In this document: positions 8,016-14,894 of the stretch, in pieces
How the letters are laid out: each line of letters opens with the position of its first letter
Position numbering within the stretch: the stretch's first letter is position 1
Assembly: GCF_000411155.1 (NCBI RefSeq)
Contig: NZ_KE150266.1
Span: 1,488,001 to 1,552,000 of the forward strand
Direction: 5' to 3'
Length of the DNA stretch: 64,000 nucleotides
Source of the DNA: Gleimia europaea ACS-120-V-Col10b
Lineage (GTDB): Bacteria > Actinomycetota > Actinomycetes > Actinomycetales > Actinomycetaceae
Notes under the pieces: model-generated
Seen by the model: the letters and a program-made list of their open reading frames with translations, nothing else
Told to the model about the DNA's origin: nothing
Databases searched by the model: none
Made by a program: the position numbers and the translations under genes

Positions 8016-8903
8016 CTAAATGGTGTTGTTCAGGATTTGCACGGTGGCGTCGACGGCGCCTGCCACGTCGTCATCTGGCGGGAATAGTAGGGAGCGGCCA
8101 ATGACTAGACCTTTAACGTTTGGCAACTCTAGGGCTTTACCCCAGCTTTCCATTGCGGCCCGCGCGTCTTTTCGTACCTCGCCGCCCAGAATGAGGGCGG
8201 GTAGGGTGGAGGCCTCCATGACTCGTTCCATGTCTTCCACTACGGGAAGTTTGAGCCACGTGTAAGCGCTGGTGGAGGCTAGGCCGGAGGCAATGGCCAT
8301 CGATTTGATGACAGCATCTGGGCTGAGGTCGTTGACGATGCGCCCATTTTTGCGTTCAGAAATGAAGGGTTCCACCATTGCCATGACCTGTTCTTGAGCG
8401 AGCTGGTCTACGGCTTGGGCGCAATGTTCAAGAGTGCGTACAGTTCCGGAATCTTCGTAATTGATACGCATCAGCATTTTGCCCCCGTCCAGGCCGGCAG
8501 CTTTAATGCCGTGGGCGGTGTAACCGGTGAAGCGGTCATCCATTTCAAATGATGCGCCGGCCAGGCCGCCTCGGTTCATGGAACCGTAGACGAGCTTATT
8601 ATCGAGGGCGCCGAGCAGAGTGAGATCTTCAATCAGATCTGCGGTACCGAGGAAGCCGTCAACTCCGGGACGCGACAGTGCTGTAACGCAACGGCTAAGC
8701 AGCTCTTCGCGTGAAGCCATCGCATTAGGGTTTTTCCCAGCCGCGAGGGCGCCCCGGGCAGCATGATCGCACGCGATGATCATCAGTGGTTTGCCATTGG
8801 TTGGCAGTTTCCCCTTCGTACGATTTGCAAGGGCACGTTGGATGCGTTCCGGCTCGTATGTGCGGATTTCTGTAATTTTGTCGATCAGAGGAGTTTTAGA
8901 CAT
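8016..8903 (-). CDS. Cgl0159-type (beta/alpha)8 aldolase-fold protein
   Basis: A 295-residue TIM-barrel protein resembling the Cgl0159 family and class I aldolases of the DhnA/LacD type. Landmarks are MIIACDHAARGAL, the acidic GTADLIEDL, MLMRINYEDSG, a strand with a lysine in the usual Schiff-base position (YTWLKLPVV) and LILGGEVR near the end. It starts two bases after the iolC stop (TAATCATG), so the two are probably translationally coupled. IolC makes 2-deoxy-5-keto-gluconate 6-phosphate, and the next enzyme (IolJ) is an aldolase that releases DHAP and malonate semialdehyde. This protein is the obvious candidate for that step, inferred from fold and operon. Confidence 0.7.
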   Translation of the reverse strand: MSKTPLIDKITEIRTYEPERIQRALANRTKGKLPTNGKPLMIIACDHAARGALAAGKNPNAMASREELLSRCVTALSRPGVDGFLGTADLIEDLTLLGALDNKLVYGSMNRGGLAGASFEMDDRFTGYTAHGIKAAGLDGGKMLMRINYEDSGTVRTLEHCAQAVDQLAQEQVMAMVEPFISERKNGRIVNDLSPDAVIKSMAIASGLASTSAYTWLKLPVVEDMERVMEASTLPALILGGEVRKDARAAMESWGKALELPNVKGLVIGRSLLFPPDDDVAGAVDATVQILNNTI

Positions 8904-8905
8904 GA

Positions 8906-9898
8906 TTAGAAGTCTTCTAGATCTGGGACGAGGTTATTCTTGTGTAGCCGCATGGTAGCTAGTAGCTCCGGCTCGGTTGGCATTGCCGTTGAGCATTCGA
9001 GGCGCGATGCCACGATTGCTCCGGCAGTCGAGGCCGCGTAAATCGTTTTCTTCAGCGACCAACCCGACAGGAGGCCGTGGCAAACCGCGCCGCCGAAAGC
9101 ATCGCCAGCTCCAAGGCCATTGAAAGTATGTGTTGGAGTGACAGGCATTTCGATACGTTCGTCTCGGGTTTTGGCAAGGGTGCCGTGGGGGCCTTGTTTA
9201 ACGATCGCGAGTTCAACGCCGGCATCGAGGAGGGCATCCGCAGCGCGATCAGGTTCCGTTTCCCCAACAGCAACACGACATTCTTCCTTGTTACCGATAG
9301 CAACGGTGACCTTGGACAGGGCTTCACTTACGTGTTCATGTGATTCTTCTTCGGATTCCCAGAAGTCTGCGCGATAGTCAAGGTCGATGATAGTGGGGCC
9401 GCTCTTTTTACGGGCGTCAAGTGCTGCGTGGTGAGCGCCGCGTGAGGGTTGTTTGGATAGGCCGGTTGCGGTGATCCAGAAGATTTTTGCTTCTTGAACA
9501 GCGTCGATGGGGATATCTTGAAGGGTTAGTTCGAGATCGGGTGCGGACGGTTCCCGGTAGAAGTAGAGTGGGAAGTCGTCTGGTGGGAAGATCTCGCAGA
9601 AGGTAACAGGAGTGTTGAACGCCGACTTTGTCACTACATAGTTGTCGTAGACGCCAAGGCGACGCATTTCGGTGCAGACGAAGCGTCCGAAGGGGTCGTT
9701 GCCGACGCCCGTGATTACGGCAGAGCGGTGGCGGTAGCGTGCGGCGGCTACGGCTACGTTCGTTGGACTGCCGCCGAGGAATTTGCCGAAGGTCTCAACG
9801 GCTTCTAGCCCAACTCCGGTTTGCAGTGGGTAGACGTCAATGCCACAACGCCCGATTGTTAATACGTCTAGCGCGGGGATTGAAGCTGTGGGTGTCAA
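8906..9898 (-). CDS. iolC: 5-dehydro-2-deoxygluconokinase
   Basis: A 330-residue PfkB-family sugar kinase. The N-terminal substrate motif GGSPTNVAVAAARY and the C-terminal catalytic motif TFNGLGAGDAFGG, with the catalytic Asp of GAGD, are present, and the start IGRCGIDVYPLQTGVGLE is typical of IolC. The start is TTG, supported by AGGAG seven bases upstream. The known reaction phosphorylates 2-deoxy-5-keto-D-gluconate with ATP. It is the first gene of a three-gene operon with the aldolase-fold protein and zinc dehydrogenase, and is divergent from the GntR regulator, with a shared operator-like palindrome between them. Confidence 0.85.
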   Translation of the reverse strand: MTPTASIPALDVLTIGRCGIDVYPLQTGVGLEAVETFGKFLGGSPTNVAVAAARYRHRSAVITGVGNDPFGRFVCTEMRRLGVYDNYVVTKSAFNTPVTFCEIFPPDDFPLYFYREPSAPDLELTLQDIPIDAVQEAKIFWITATGLSKQPSRGAHHAALDARKKSGPTIIDLDYRADFWESEEESHEHVSEALSKVTVAIGNKEECRVAVGETEPDRAADALLDAGVELAIVKQGPHGTLAKTRDERIEMPVTPTHTFNGLGAGDAFGGAVCHGLLSGWSLKKTIYAASTAGAIVASRLECSTAMPTEPELLATMRLHKNNLVPDLEDF

Positions 9899-10003
9899 TG
9901 TTTTCTCCTAAGCTAGAAAAGAGCTATTTGGTGTAAGAACTTCGGTGTTCTTTGTTCGCTCTTGCATATAACGATAGTGTATAGAGGCACCCAACATCAA
10001 GTA

Positions 10004-10017
10004 TTTGTCATGACAAA
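10004..10017. promoter_or_regulatory. Perfect palindrome, IolR-like operator
   Basis: TTTGTCATGACAAA is a perfect 14-bp palindrome in the 233-base space between iolC and the divergent gntR gene. Its core TGTCATGACA fits KGWCHTRACA, the motif I recall for the GntR-type inositol regulator IolR of Corynebacterium glutamicum. A close relative lies at 2427-2440. It could control both directions. Confidence 0.6.
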
Positions 10018-10080
10018 GATGAATTGATGTCTTGTGTTTACATAACGTGACTATTGGTCTTTAAAACTGTGTACGATTTG

Positions 10081-10086
10081 TATAAT
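10081..10086 (+). promoter_or_regulatory. -10 element of the gntR promoter
   Basis: A consensus TATAAT, 46 bases before the gntR start. The -35 is weak (TCTTTA with a 17-base spacer, or TTGGTC further up), as expected for a regulated or autoregulated promoter. Confidence 0.5.
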
Positions 10087-10131
10087 CATCCCAGAACGGT
10101 TTTACAGTTTCGATTTAGCATTTAGGAATTC

Positions 10132-10881
10132 ATGATGGCCCACGCGCCTTTTAGTCCGAACATTCGGGTTGTGCATGACAGTGACGTGCCGCTTCACGCG
10201 CAGATCTCTGACGGCCTAGCGGCGATGATTTTGAGCGGTGAGATTGCTCCGGGTACTCGCCTTGAAAACGAGGTTTCGATGGCGAAGCGTCTGGATGTTT
10301 CGCGCCCAACTGCTCGTCAGGCTCTGCAGTCTTTGGCTGATAGGGGGCTGGTTAAGAGGCGTCGGGGTGCAGGCACGGTTGTTACTGCACCCCATGTTCG
10401 CCGGCCCATGCAGTTGTCGAGTTTGTTAACCGATCTTGAGCAGGCTGGTTTTGAGGTGGAGACGCGGGTGATGTCTTATAACACCCACCGGGCTACTGAG
10501 GACGAGGCGCAGCGTTTGGAAACTGAATCGGGTGCGCCGGTTACATTTATTCAGCGTTTGCGCTTAGCTGATGGGGATCCGATCGCGCTCATGTCTAACC
10601 TAATCCCGAGTGACATTGCGCCTACCCGTGAAGAGCTGGAAGAAAGCGGTCTTTACGATCAGCTTCGAGCTAAGGGCGTGGTGCCCTCCTACGCGACTCA
10701 GGTGATCGGGGCGCGTAATGCGACGCTAATGGAGGCGGACGCTTTGGGGGAAAAGCGTGGCGCTGCTTTGCTGACTGCCACGCGCATTGCGTATGACGCG
10801 CAGGGAAGGGTAATTGATTACGGAACCCATATTTATAGGGCGTCAAGGTACTCATTCGAAACGAAGTTTTTCGCCGATTAA
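10132..10881 (+). CDS. GntR/HutC-family regulator, probable inositol-locus repressor
   Basis: A 249-residue transcription factor with an N-terminal winged helix (about residues 14-80; SRPTARQALQSLADRGLVKR is the recognition region) and a C-terminal UTRA ligand domain (about 95-240), the HutC layout. AGGA precedes the ATG; a second ATG follows at once. It is divergent from iolC, and the palindrome at 10004-10017 lies between. In other actinobacteria a GntR protein (IolR) represses inositol genes until an intermediate accumulates, so this gene is the likely local regulator. The ligand is unknown and could be a phosphorylated intermediate as for other UTRA proteins. Confidence 0.8.
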   Translation: MMAHAPFSPNIRVVHDSDVPLHAQISDGLAAMILSGEIAPGTRLENEVSMAKRLDVSRPTARQALQSLADRGLVKRRRGAGTVVTAPHVRRPMQLSSLLTDLEQAGFEVETRVMSYNTHRATEDEAQRLETESGAPVTFIQRLRLADGDPIALMSNLIPSDIAPTREELEESGLYDQLRAKGVVPSYATQVIGARNATLMEADALGEKRGAALLTATRIAYDAQGRVIDYGTHIYRASRYSFETKFFAD

Positions 10882-10950
10882 CATTAGGGCGGTTTGTGGA
10901 GGCGAGAGTAGTCTTACAGATCGCACGAAATTGTTGTTTGCGACTGGGCG

Positions 10951-11670
10951 CTATTTTAGTGCCCTGTCTGCTTCCTCGTAGCCTGGAAAGTAGCGGGCAA
11001 CGAGGGCGTGAAAGCGCGGGGTGTGGCCGCGTTCCACCAGGTGCACGAGTTCGTGGGTGAGCACGTAGTCCAAGCACTGCTTAGGTTTCTTTGCAAGGTT
11101 GATGCTCAGCCAGATTCGCTGCGCTTTCGGGTTGCAGGTGCCCCAGCGGGTTCGCATTTTCTTGACTCGATACTCGCTGGCCGCCAGGCCGGTGCTTGTT
11201 TCGCATCGCTTAATGGCTGCGGGCAGGGCCAGTTTCAGTTGTTCGCGATACCACTCGGTTAAAGCCGTCTCCCGCCTCTGGCGTGTAGACCCGGCAGGCA
11301 AGGCCAGAATTAGTCGCTCATCTTGCGCATACACTCGTGCCTGATCGGCTTCGTGTACTTCTAAAACCAGGGGCTGGCCCCACAGAAAGTGGGTCTCTCC
11401 GGTAGTGAAATTGGGAGCAGTGCGCGCCTGGCGCTTAATGGTGGACAGATGGGTTAGCGCGAAGCTTTGCAGATCTCGTATGGGCACGCCCCTCGGTGCC
11501 GTGATAACCACGTTGCCGCCGGGCGCCTTGACCCGCAGGTAAGTGTTCTTAAGGCCGGTTTTGCGTACCACGGTCACGGCAATCCCCGCGACCGCAAACG
11601 TCTCGGTGCTCACAACCTGTGGTTGCGCGCGCCGCACCCGTTTGTAAGGACGCGGGGATCGGCCAGTCAT
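10951..11670 (-). CDS. YgjP/M48-like metallopeptidase domain protein
   Basis: A 239-residue protein of the YgjP-like (DUF45) family of predicted zinc metallopeptidases. The C-terminal part contains TRWGTCNPKAQRIWLSINL, then the zinc motif HELVH in DYVLTHELVHLVERGHTP, with the third ligand histidine in RFHALV. The N-terminus is basic. GGAGAA precedes the ATG by six bases. Members are cytosolic, often next to restriction or ATP-dependent genes, and their substrates are largely unknown. Here it stands alone, convergent with gntR and upstream of nothing co-directional nearby, so context gives no further clue. Confidence 0.75.
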   Translation of the reverse strand: MTGRSPRPYKRVRRAQPQVVSTETFAVAGIAVTVVRKTGLKNTYLRVKAPGGNVVITAPRGVPIRDLQSFALTHLSTIKRQARTAPNFTTGETHFLWGQPLVLEVHEADQARVYAQDERLILALPAGSTRQRRETALTEWYREQLKLALPAAIKRCETSTGLAASEYRVKKMRTRWGTCNPKAQRIWLSINLAKKPKQCLDYVLTHELVHLVERGHTPRFHALVARYFPGYEEADRALK

Positions 11671-11713
11671 TAAAGTTCTCCTGTTTCGCTCTGGGCGCTA
11701 ACAGGACTTTAGT

Positions 11714-14305
11714 TTAGCGGCTCCATTTTTGGCTGCGGAAGCAAGCGGTGAGTAGCTCCTTAATGTCTTCCAGACGCGCGGTTTGGGGGTTGCCTGAATG
11801 TGACTGGTAGTCGAATGCCAGTGAGGCGATTTCGCCGCGCTTGTGATTGAACGTGGATTCCGGCATGCCCATGTTGCGTAGCAGGGGAGTTAGTCCAACC
11901 TTGTCACGCAGATTTTCGAGGGCGGTAGCGTAGGCTTCCACCGCGCCCTCCGGGCCAACCTTAATCCCCAGGTGCCGGGTGAGTTCCTCACAGCGCGCGG
12001 GCACTTGGAACGTCTCGTAGTTGGGCCAGGCCACGAGTTTTTGCGGCTGGGAACCGTTGAATCGCACCACGTTTGGCAGAACTGCGGGCAGCAGATCTTG
12101 GCGTGGTGTGCCCGAGAATTGGGCGAACGCTTGCACGATCGCATCGGCCAAGCCCAGGCTGGTGTTGCCAAGCGCGGTAGAGGTGAGGGAGCCGGCGGAA
12201 ATGATCTTCTCGCGGCTGTTTTCGTGTTCTGCGCTGTGGTCAGACTCATCGACGGCACGCGGTAGGTTTGTGAATGCGAGTTCGAGGCCGTGCAGTGCAA
12301 GCGCGTCTGTGTAGTCGGTGGCGTGGATGGAGAATAGTGCTTCGGTTGCCTGCGAGATGGTTTCAAACCCGCGAGCTGCAAGCACTTCTGGCTTCCAGTG
12401 AGCCAGCTCAGGATCCATGAACGTGATGCTCGGCAGGTAAGAGGCGGACTGGATGAGTCGTTCCAGGCCCGTCTCGGTATCCGTGATGGAGGCTTTGGCT
12501 GACAGCGCGGCCTGGCCACCGGAAGTTGTGGGGATGCAGATGAGTCTGGGGTTGGATATACGCGGGGGAAGACCGATGCGGCCGGCGCAAATGTCAGCCA
12601 TATCAGCTTCGGGGATTGTCAGACCCACGCGCACAAACTTCGCGGCATTGATCGTTGCGGTGGCGCCGAAAGCTAGGAGCGTGTCCGGTGCGAAACCGGC
12701 GGTTTCACTGGCGGCCTCGCGGAGGAAATCGACGGTCAGGTTACGCGGAATGTCGTCGATAATCTGGATGGAACTCGCTTCTTCACGGGTGTGAAGGAGA
12801 GCTAGAAGCTCGCTGACCGCACCGCAATTGAGGGTGGCCTTGTCGGTAAAGATGGTGATTTTGCCAAGATCTTGCAAGGTTGCGAGTTGGCGTAGAGCGC
12901 CCGGACCTTGGAAAATTTTTGACGGCACTTGGAAGGGTGTAATCACGGAGTTCCTCCGCCCGAGTCGTTTGATATTGATTAGGTTCACTGCGCTGACGTT
13001 GTTGGATACGGAGTTGTGTCCGTAGGATCCGCAGCCAAGCGTGAGCGATGGGATGAAGCTGTTGAACAGTCCGCCAATTGCGCCTTGTGAGGTGGGTGCG
13101 TTTTCTACCAGGCGCACGGCCTGCACGCGGCTTCCGAACTTTGCAATGATGTTGTTGTCACGGCAGTGGATGGCAGCGGTGTGTCCAAGGCCGTCTTGTT
13201 CTACCATTTGCGCGGCAAGCTCGATGCCTTCGTCCGCATCTTTCGCGGTGAGAACGGCAAGCACGGGGCTGAGTTTTTCGCGCGTGAGAGGTTCAGAATA
13301 GGAAACTTCGGTGCATTGCGCGAGGATCGCTTGCGTGCCTTCGGGTACTTCAAAGCCAGCTTGGTGCGCGATTTCGTGGGCTGATTGGCCAACAATGCTC
13401 GGGTTGAGGCGTGCGGTGGCGCAGGCATTGGTGAATGCTTTGGCACCGAACATGAGTTTTTCCAGCTTGGCCTTTTCCGCTTTGGTAGCGATGTGGCAAC
13501 CGAGCGATTTGAACTGTTCAAGCGCGGCTTGTTCGATTTTCTCATCGAGGATAACGGCCTGTTCGGAGGCACAGATCATTCCGTTGTCAAAGGCTTTGGA
13601 AGAGACCACGTCATAAACGGCGCGGTTAAGATTTGCCGATGAGTGGATGTAGGCGGGGGAGTTGCCGGCGCCAACGCCAAGAGCGGGCTTCCCGCACGAG
13701 TAAGCGGAGCGTACCATCGCGTTACCGCCGGTGGCGAGGATGACGGACACCCCCTCGTGATTCATGAGGGCGCTGGTCGCCTCCATAGAGGGGGCTTCAA
13801 CCCATTGGATGCAACCTTGTGGAGCGCCCGCACTCAGGGCCGCTTGGTACACGATCCGAGCGGCTTGAGAGGAGCACTGTTGCGCGCCAGGATGGAACGC
13901 GAAAACGATCGGGTTGCGCGTTTTCAGGCACATGAGCGATTTGAAAATAGTGGTGGAGGTGGGGTTAGTGACGGGGGTGATACCGGCTACCACACCAACA
14001 GGTTCGGCGATTTCGGTGATGCCAGTGAACTGGTTTTGCGAAATGACGCCAACCGTTTTGAGGTCGCGCATGTAGGCGGTGACATGCTCAGCAGCGAAGA
14101 TGTTTTTCACTGTTTTATCTTCAAAGTTGCCGCGGCGTGTTTCTTCAACGGCCATTTCGGCGAGGGTGGCGTGGGCATCGCGCGCAGCTTTGGCAGCGGC
14201 TTCGACGATGAGATCCACGCTGGCTTGGTCGAAGGTTTTAAACTCGTTGAGGGCGCTGAGGGCCTTTTCGACGAGGGGATTAATGGTTTCAGAGATTGAC
14301 GTCAT
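11714..14305 (-). CDS. adhE: Bifunctional AdhE-type aldehyde/alcohol dehydrogenase with degenerate Fe-ADH half
   Basis: An 863-residue AdhE homologue. The N-terminal CoA-acylating aldehyde dehydrogenase (about 1-440) looks intact, with catalytic Cys245 in NGMICASEQA and GVGAGNSPAYI. The C-terminal iron alcohol dehydrogenase half (about 455-860) is full length, but its four metal ligands appear replaced: the Asp and His of GxDAxxH are Glu648 and Gln652, and the two later histidines are Gln725 and Arg735. The GGGS nucleotide motif is GATAT (547-551) and TSGTGSE is TSGGQAA. The frame is open throughout, so this is not a pseudogene in the ordinary sense. The likely activity is acetyl-CoA to acetaldehyde only, with the C-terminal half structural or with a new role. 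GGAGAAAGAG precedes the ATG. Confidence 0.85.
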   Translation of the reverse strand: MTSISETINPLVEKALSALNEFKTFDQASVDLIVEAAAKAARDAHATLAEMAVEETRRGNFEDKTVKNIFAAEHVTAYMRDLKTVGVISQNQFTGITEIAEPVGVVAGITPVTNPTSTTIFKSLMCLKTRNPIVFAFHPGAQQCSSQAARIVYQAALSAGAPQGCIQWVEAPSMEATSALMNHEGVSVILATGGNAMVRSAYSCGKPALGVGAGNSPAYIHSSANLNRAVYDVVSSKAFDNGMICASEQAVILDEKIEQAALEQFKSLGCHIATKAEKAKLEKLMFGAKAFTNACATARLNPSIVGQSAHEIAHQAGFEVPEGTQAILAQCTEVSYSEPLTREKLSPVLAVLTAKDADEGIELAAQMVEQDGLGHTAAIHCRDNNIIAKFGSRVQAVRLVENAPTSQGAIGGLFNSFIPSLTLGCGSYGHNSVSNNVSAVNLINIKRLGRRNSVITPFQVPSKIFQGPGALRQLATLQDLGKITIFTDKATLNCGAVSELLALLHTREEASSIQIIDDIPRNLTVDFLREAASETAGFAPDTLLAFGATATINAAKFVRVGLTIPEADMADICAGRIGLPPRISNPRLICIPTTSGGQAALSAKASITDTETGLERLIQSASYLPSITFMDPELAHWKPEVLAARGFETISQATEALFSIHATDYTDALALHGLELAFTNLPRAVDESDHSAEHENSREKIISAGSLTSTALGNTSLGLADAIVQAFAQFSGTPRQDLLPAVLPNVVRFNGSQPQKLVAWPNYETFQVPARCEELTRHLGIKVGPEGAVEAYATALENLRDKVGLTPLLRNMGMPESTFNHKRGEIASLAFDYQSHSGNPQTARLEDIKELLTACFRSQKWSR

Positions 14306-14894
14306 CGCTCTTTCTCCAATTCAACTAAAGGGGGCTTAAAGATACGGTAATCCCTACATGAGTGAAGGTCTAGAGTTTTCTTGATTCTGATATGAAATGG
14401 AGAACACGTGAAAAACCGTGCACCACCTCTGCGATATTGTGCAGGCGGTGTGGGGCGCCGGCATTGTCCGAATCTTCGATTACCGTGGCTCTTCCAGCTG
14501 AGCCAGTGGAGTTGGGTGACATTCTGCGGGAGAAGATGCCAGGCAAGACGCCAAGCGGGAAGTTGAGCGCGCAAAGTGTAGGTAGTAACAGGCTGGTTAG
14601 GTCTGACACTCAGGCGGGCCTGTATCGGCTCGTACTGGTATCTACATCAAGGGCGCGCTAGTAGCCGCCCTACTGCTGCTCGTCAGCGCGTGCAAACGCC
14701 CATTTTGACCGCGTCGACCCGCATCGCATTGTGCGCCTGTTGCGGAATAATTTGACCAGATACCGAAGCGTGCAAAGAGAATTGCCGAAATTGTTTTAGA
14801 AACCCAAAACAATAATTTGTTAAATAAAAATAATGGATACTGATACTCCCTCTAAATCGAGATGGAAATCTGAACACAGCACGAAAGGGAGTAA
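14306..14894. other. 589-base divergent intergenic region adhE / nucleotidase
   Basis: Space between two divergent genes. The left part should hold the adhE promoter; I searched by eye for a Rex-type TTGTG-N8-CACAA site and found none. The middle (14390-14660) has open frames on both strands without recognisable sequence or ribosome sites. The right 130 bases are A+T rich, holding an 8-bp inverted repeat and a promoter-like TTGTTA at 14817-14822 followed 18 bases later by TGATAC, suitable for the nucleotidase gene. Confidence 0.4.
14790..14813. promoter_or_regulatory. Inverted repeat upstream of the nucleotidase promoter
   Basis: ATTGTTTT (14790-14797) and AAAACAAT (14806-14813) separated by eight bases, in A+T-rich DNA about 80-105 bases before the nucleotidase start. 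It could be an operator or a site left of the -35. No regulator can be named. Confidence 0.3.

Noticed and set aside
11714..14305. AdhE as a pseudogene
   Set aside because: The frame is complete at normal length, with an intact first half and a good ribosome site; only specific catalytic residues of the second half are replaced.
14306..14460. Rex (NADH-sensing) operator upstream of adhE
   Set aside because: No TTGTG-N8-CACAA-like sequence was found; the nearest, around 14405 (CACGTG), does not fit.
14370..14661. Open frames on both strands in the adhE-nucleotidase spacer
   Set aside because: No ribosome sites, no recognisable motifs and Arg/Ser/Pro-rich composition typical of random G+C-rich frames.
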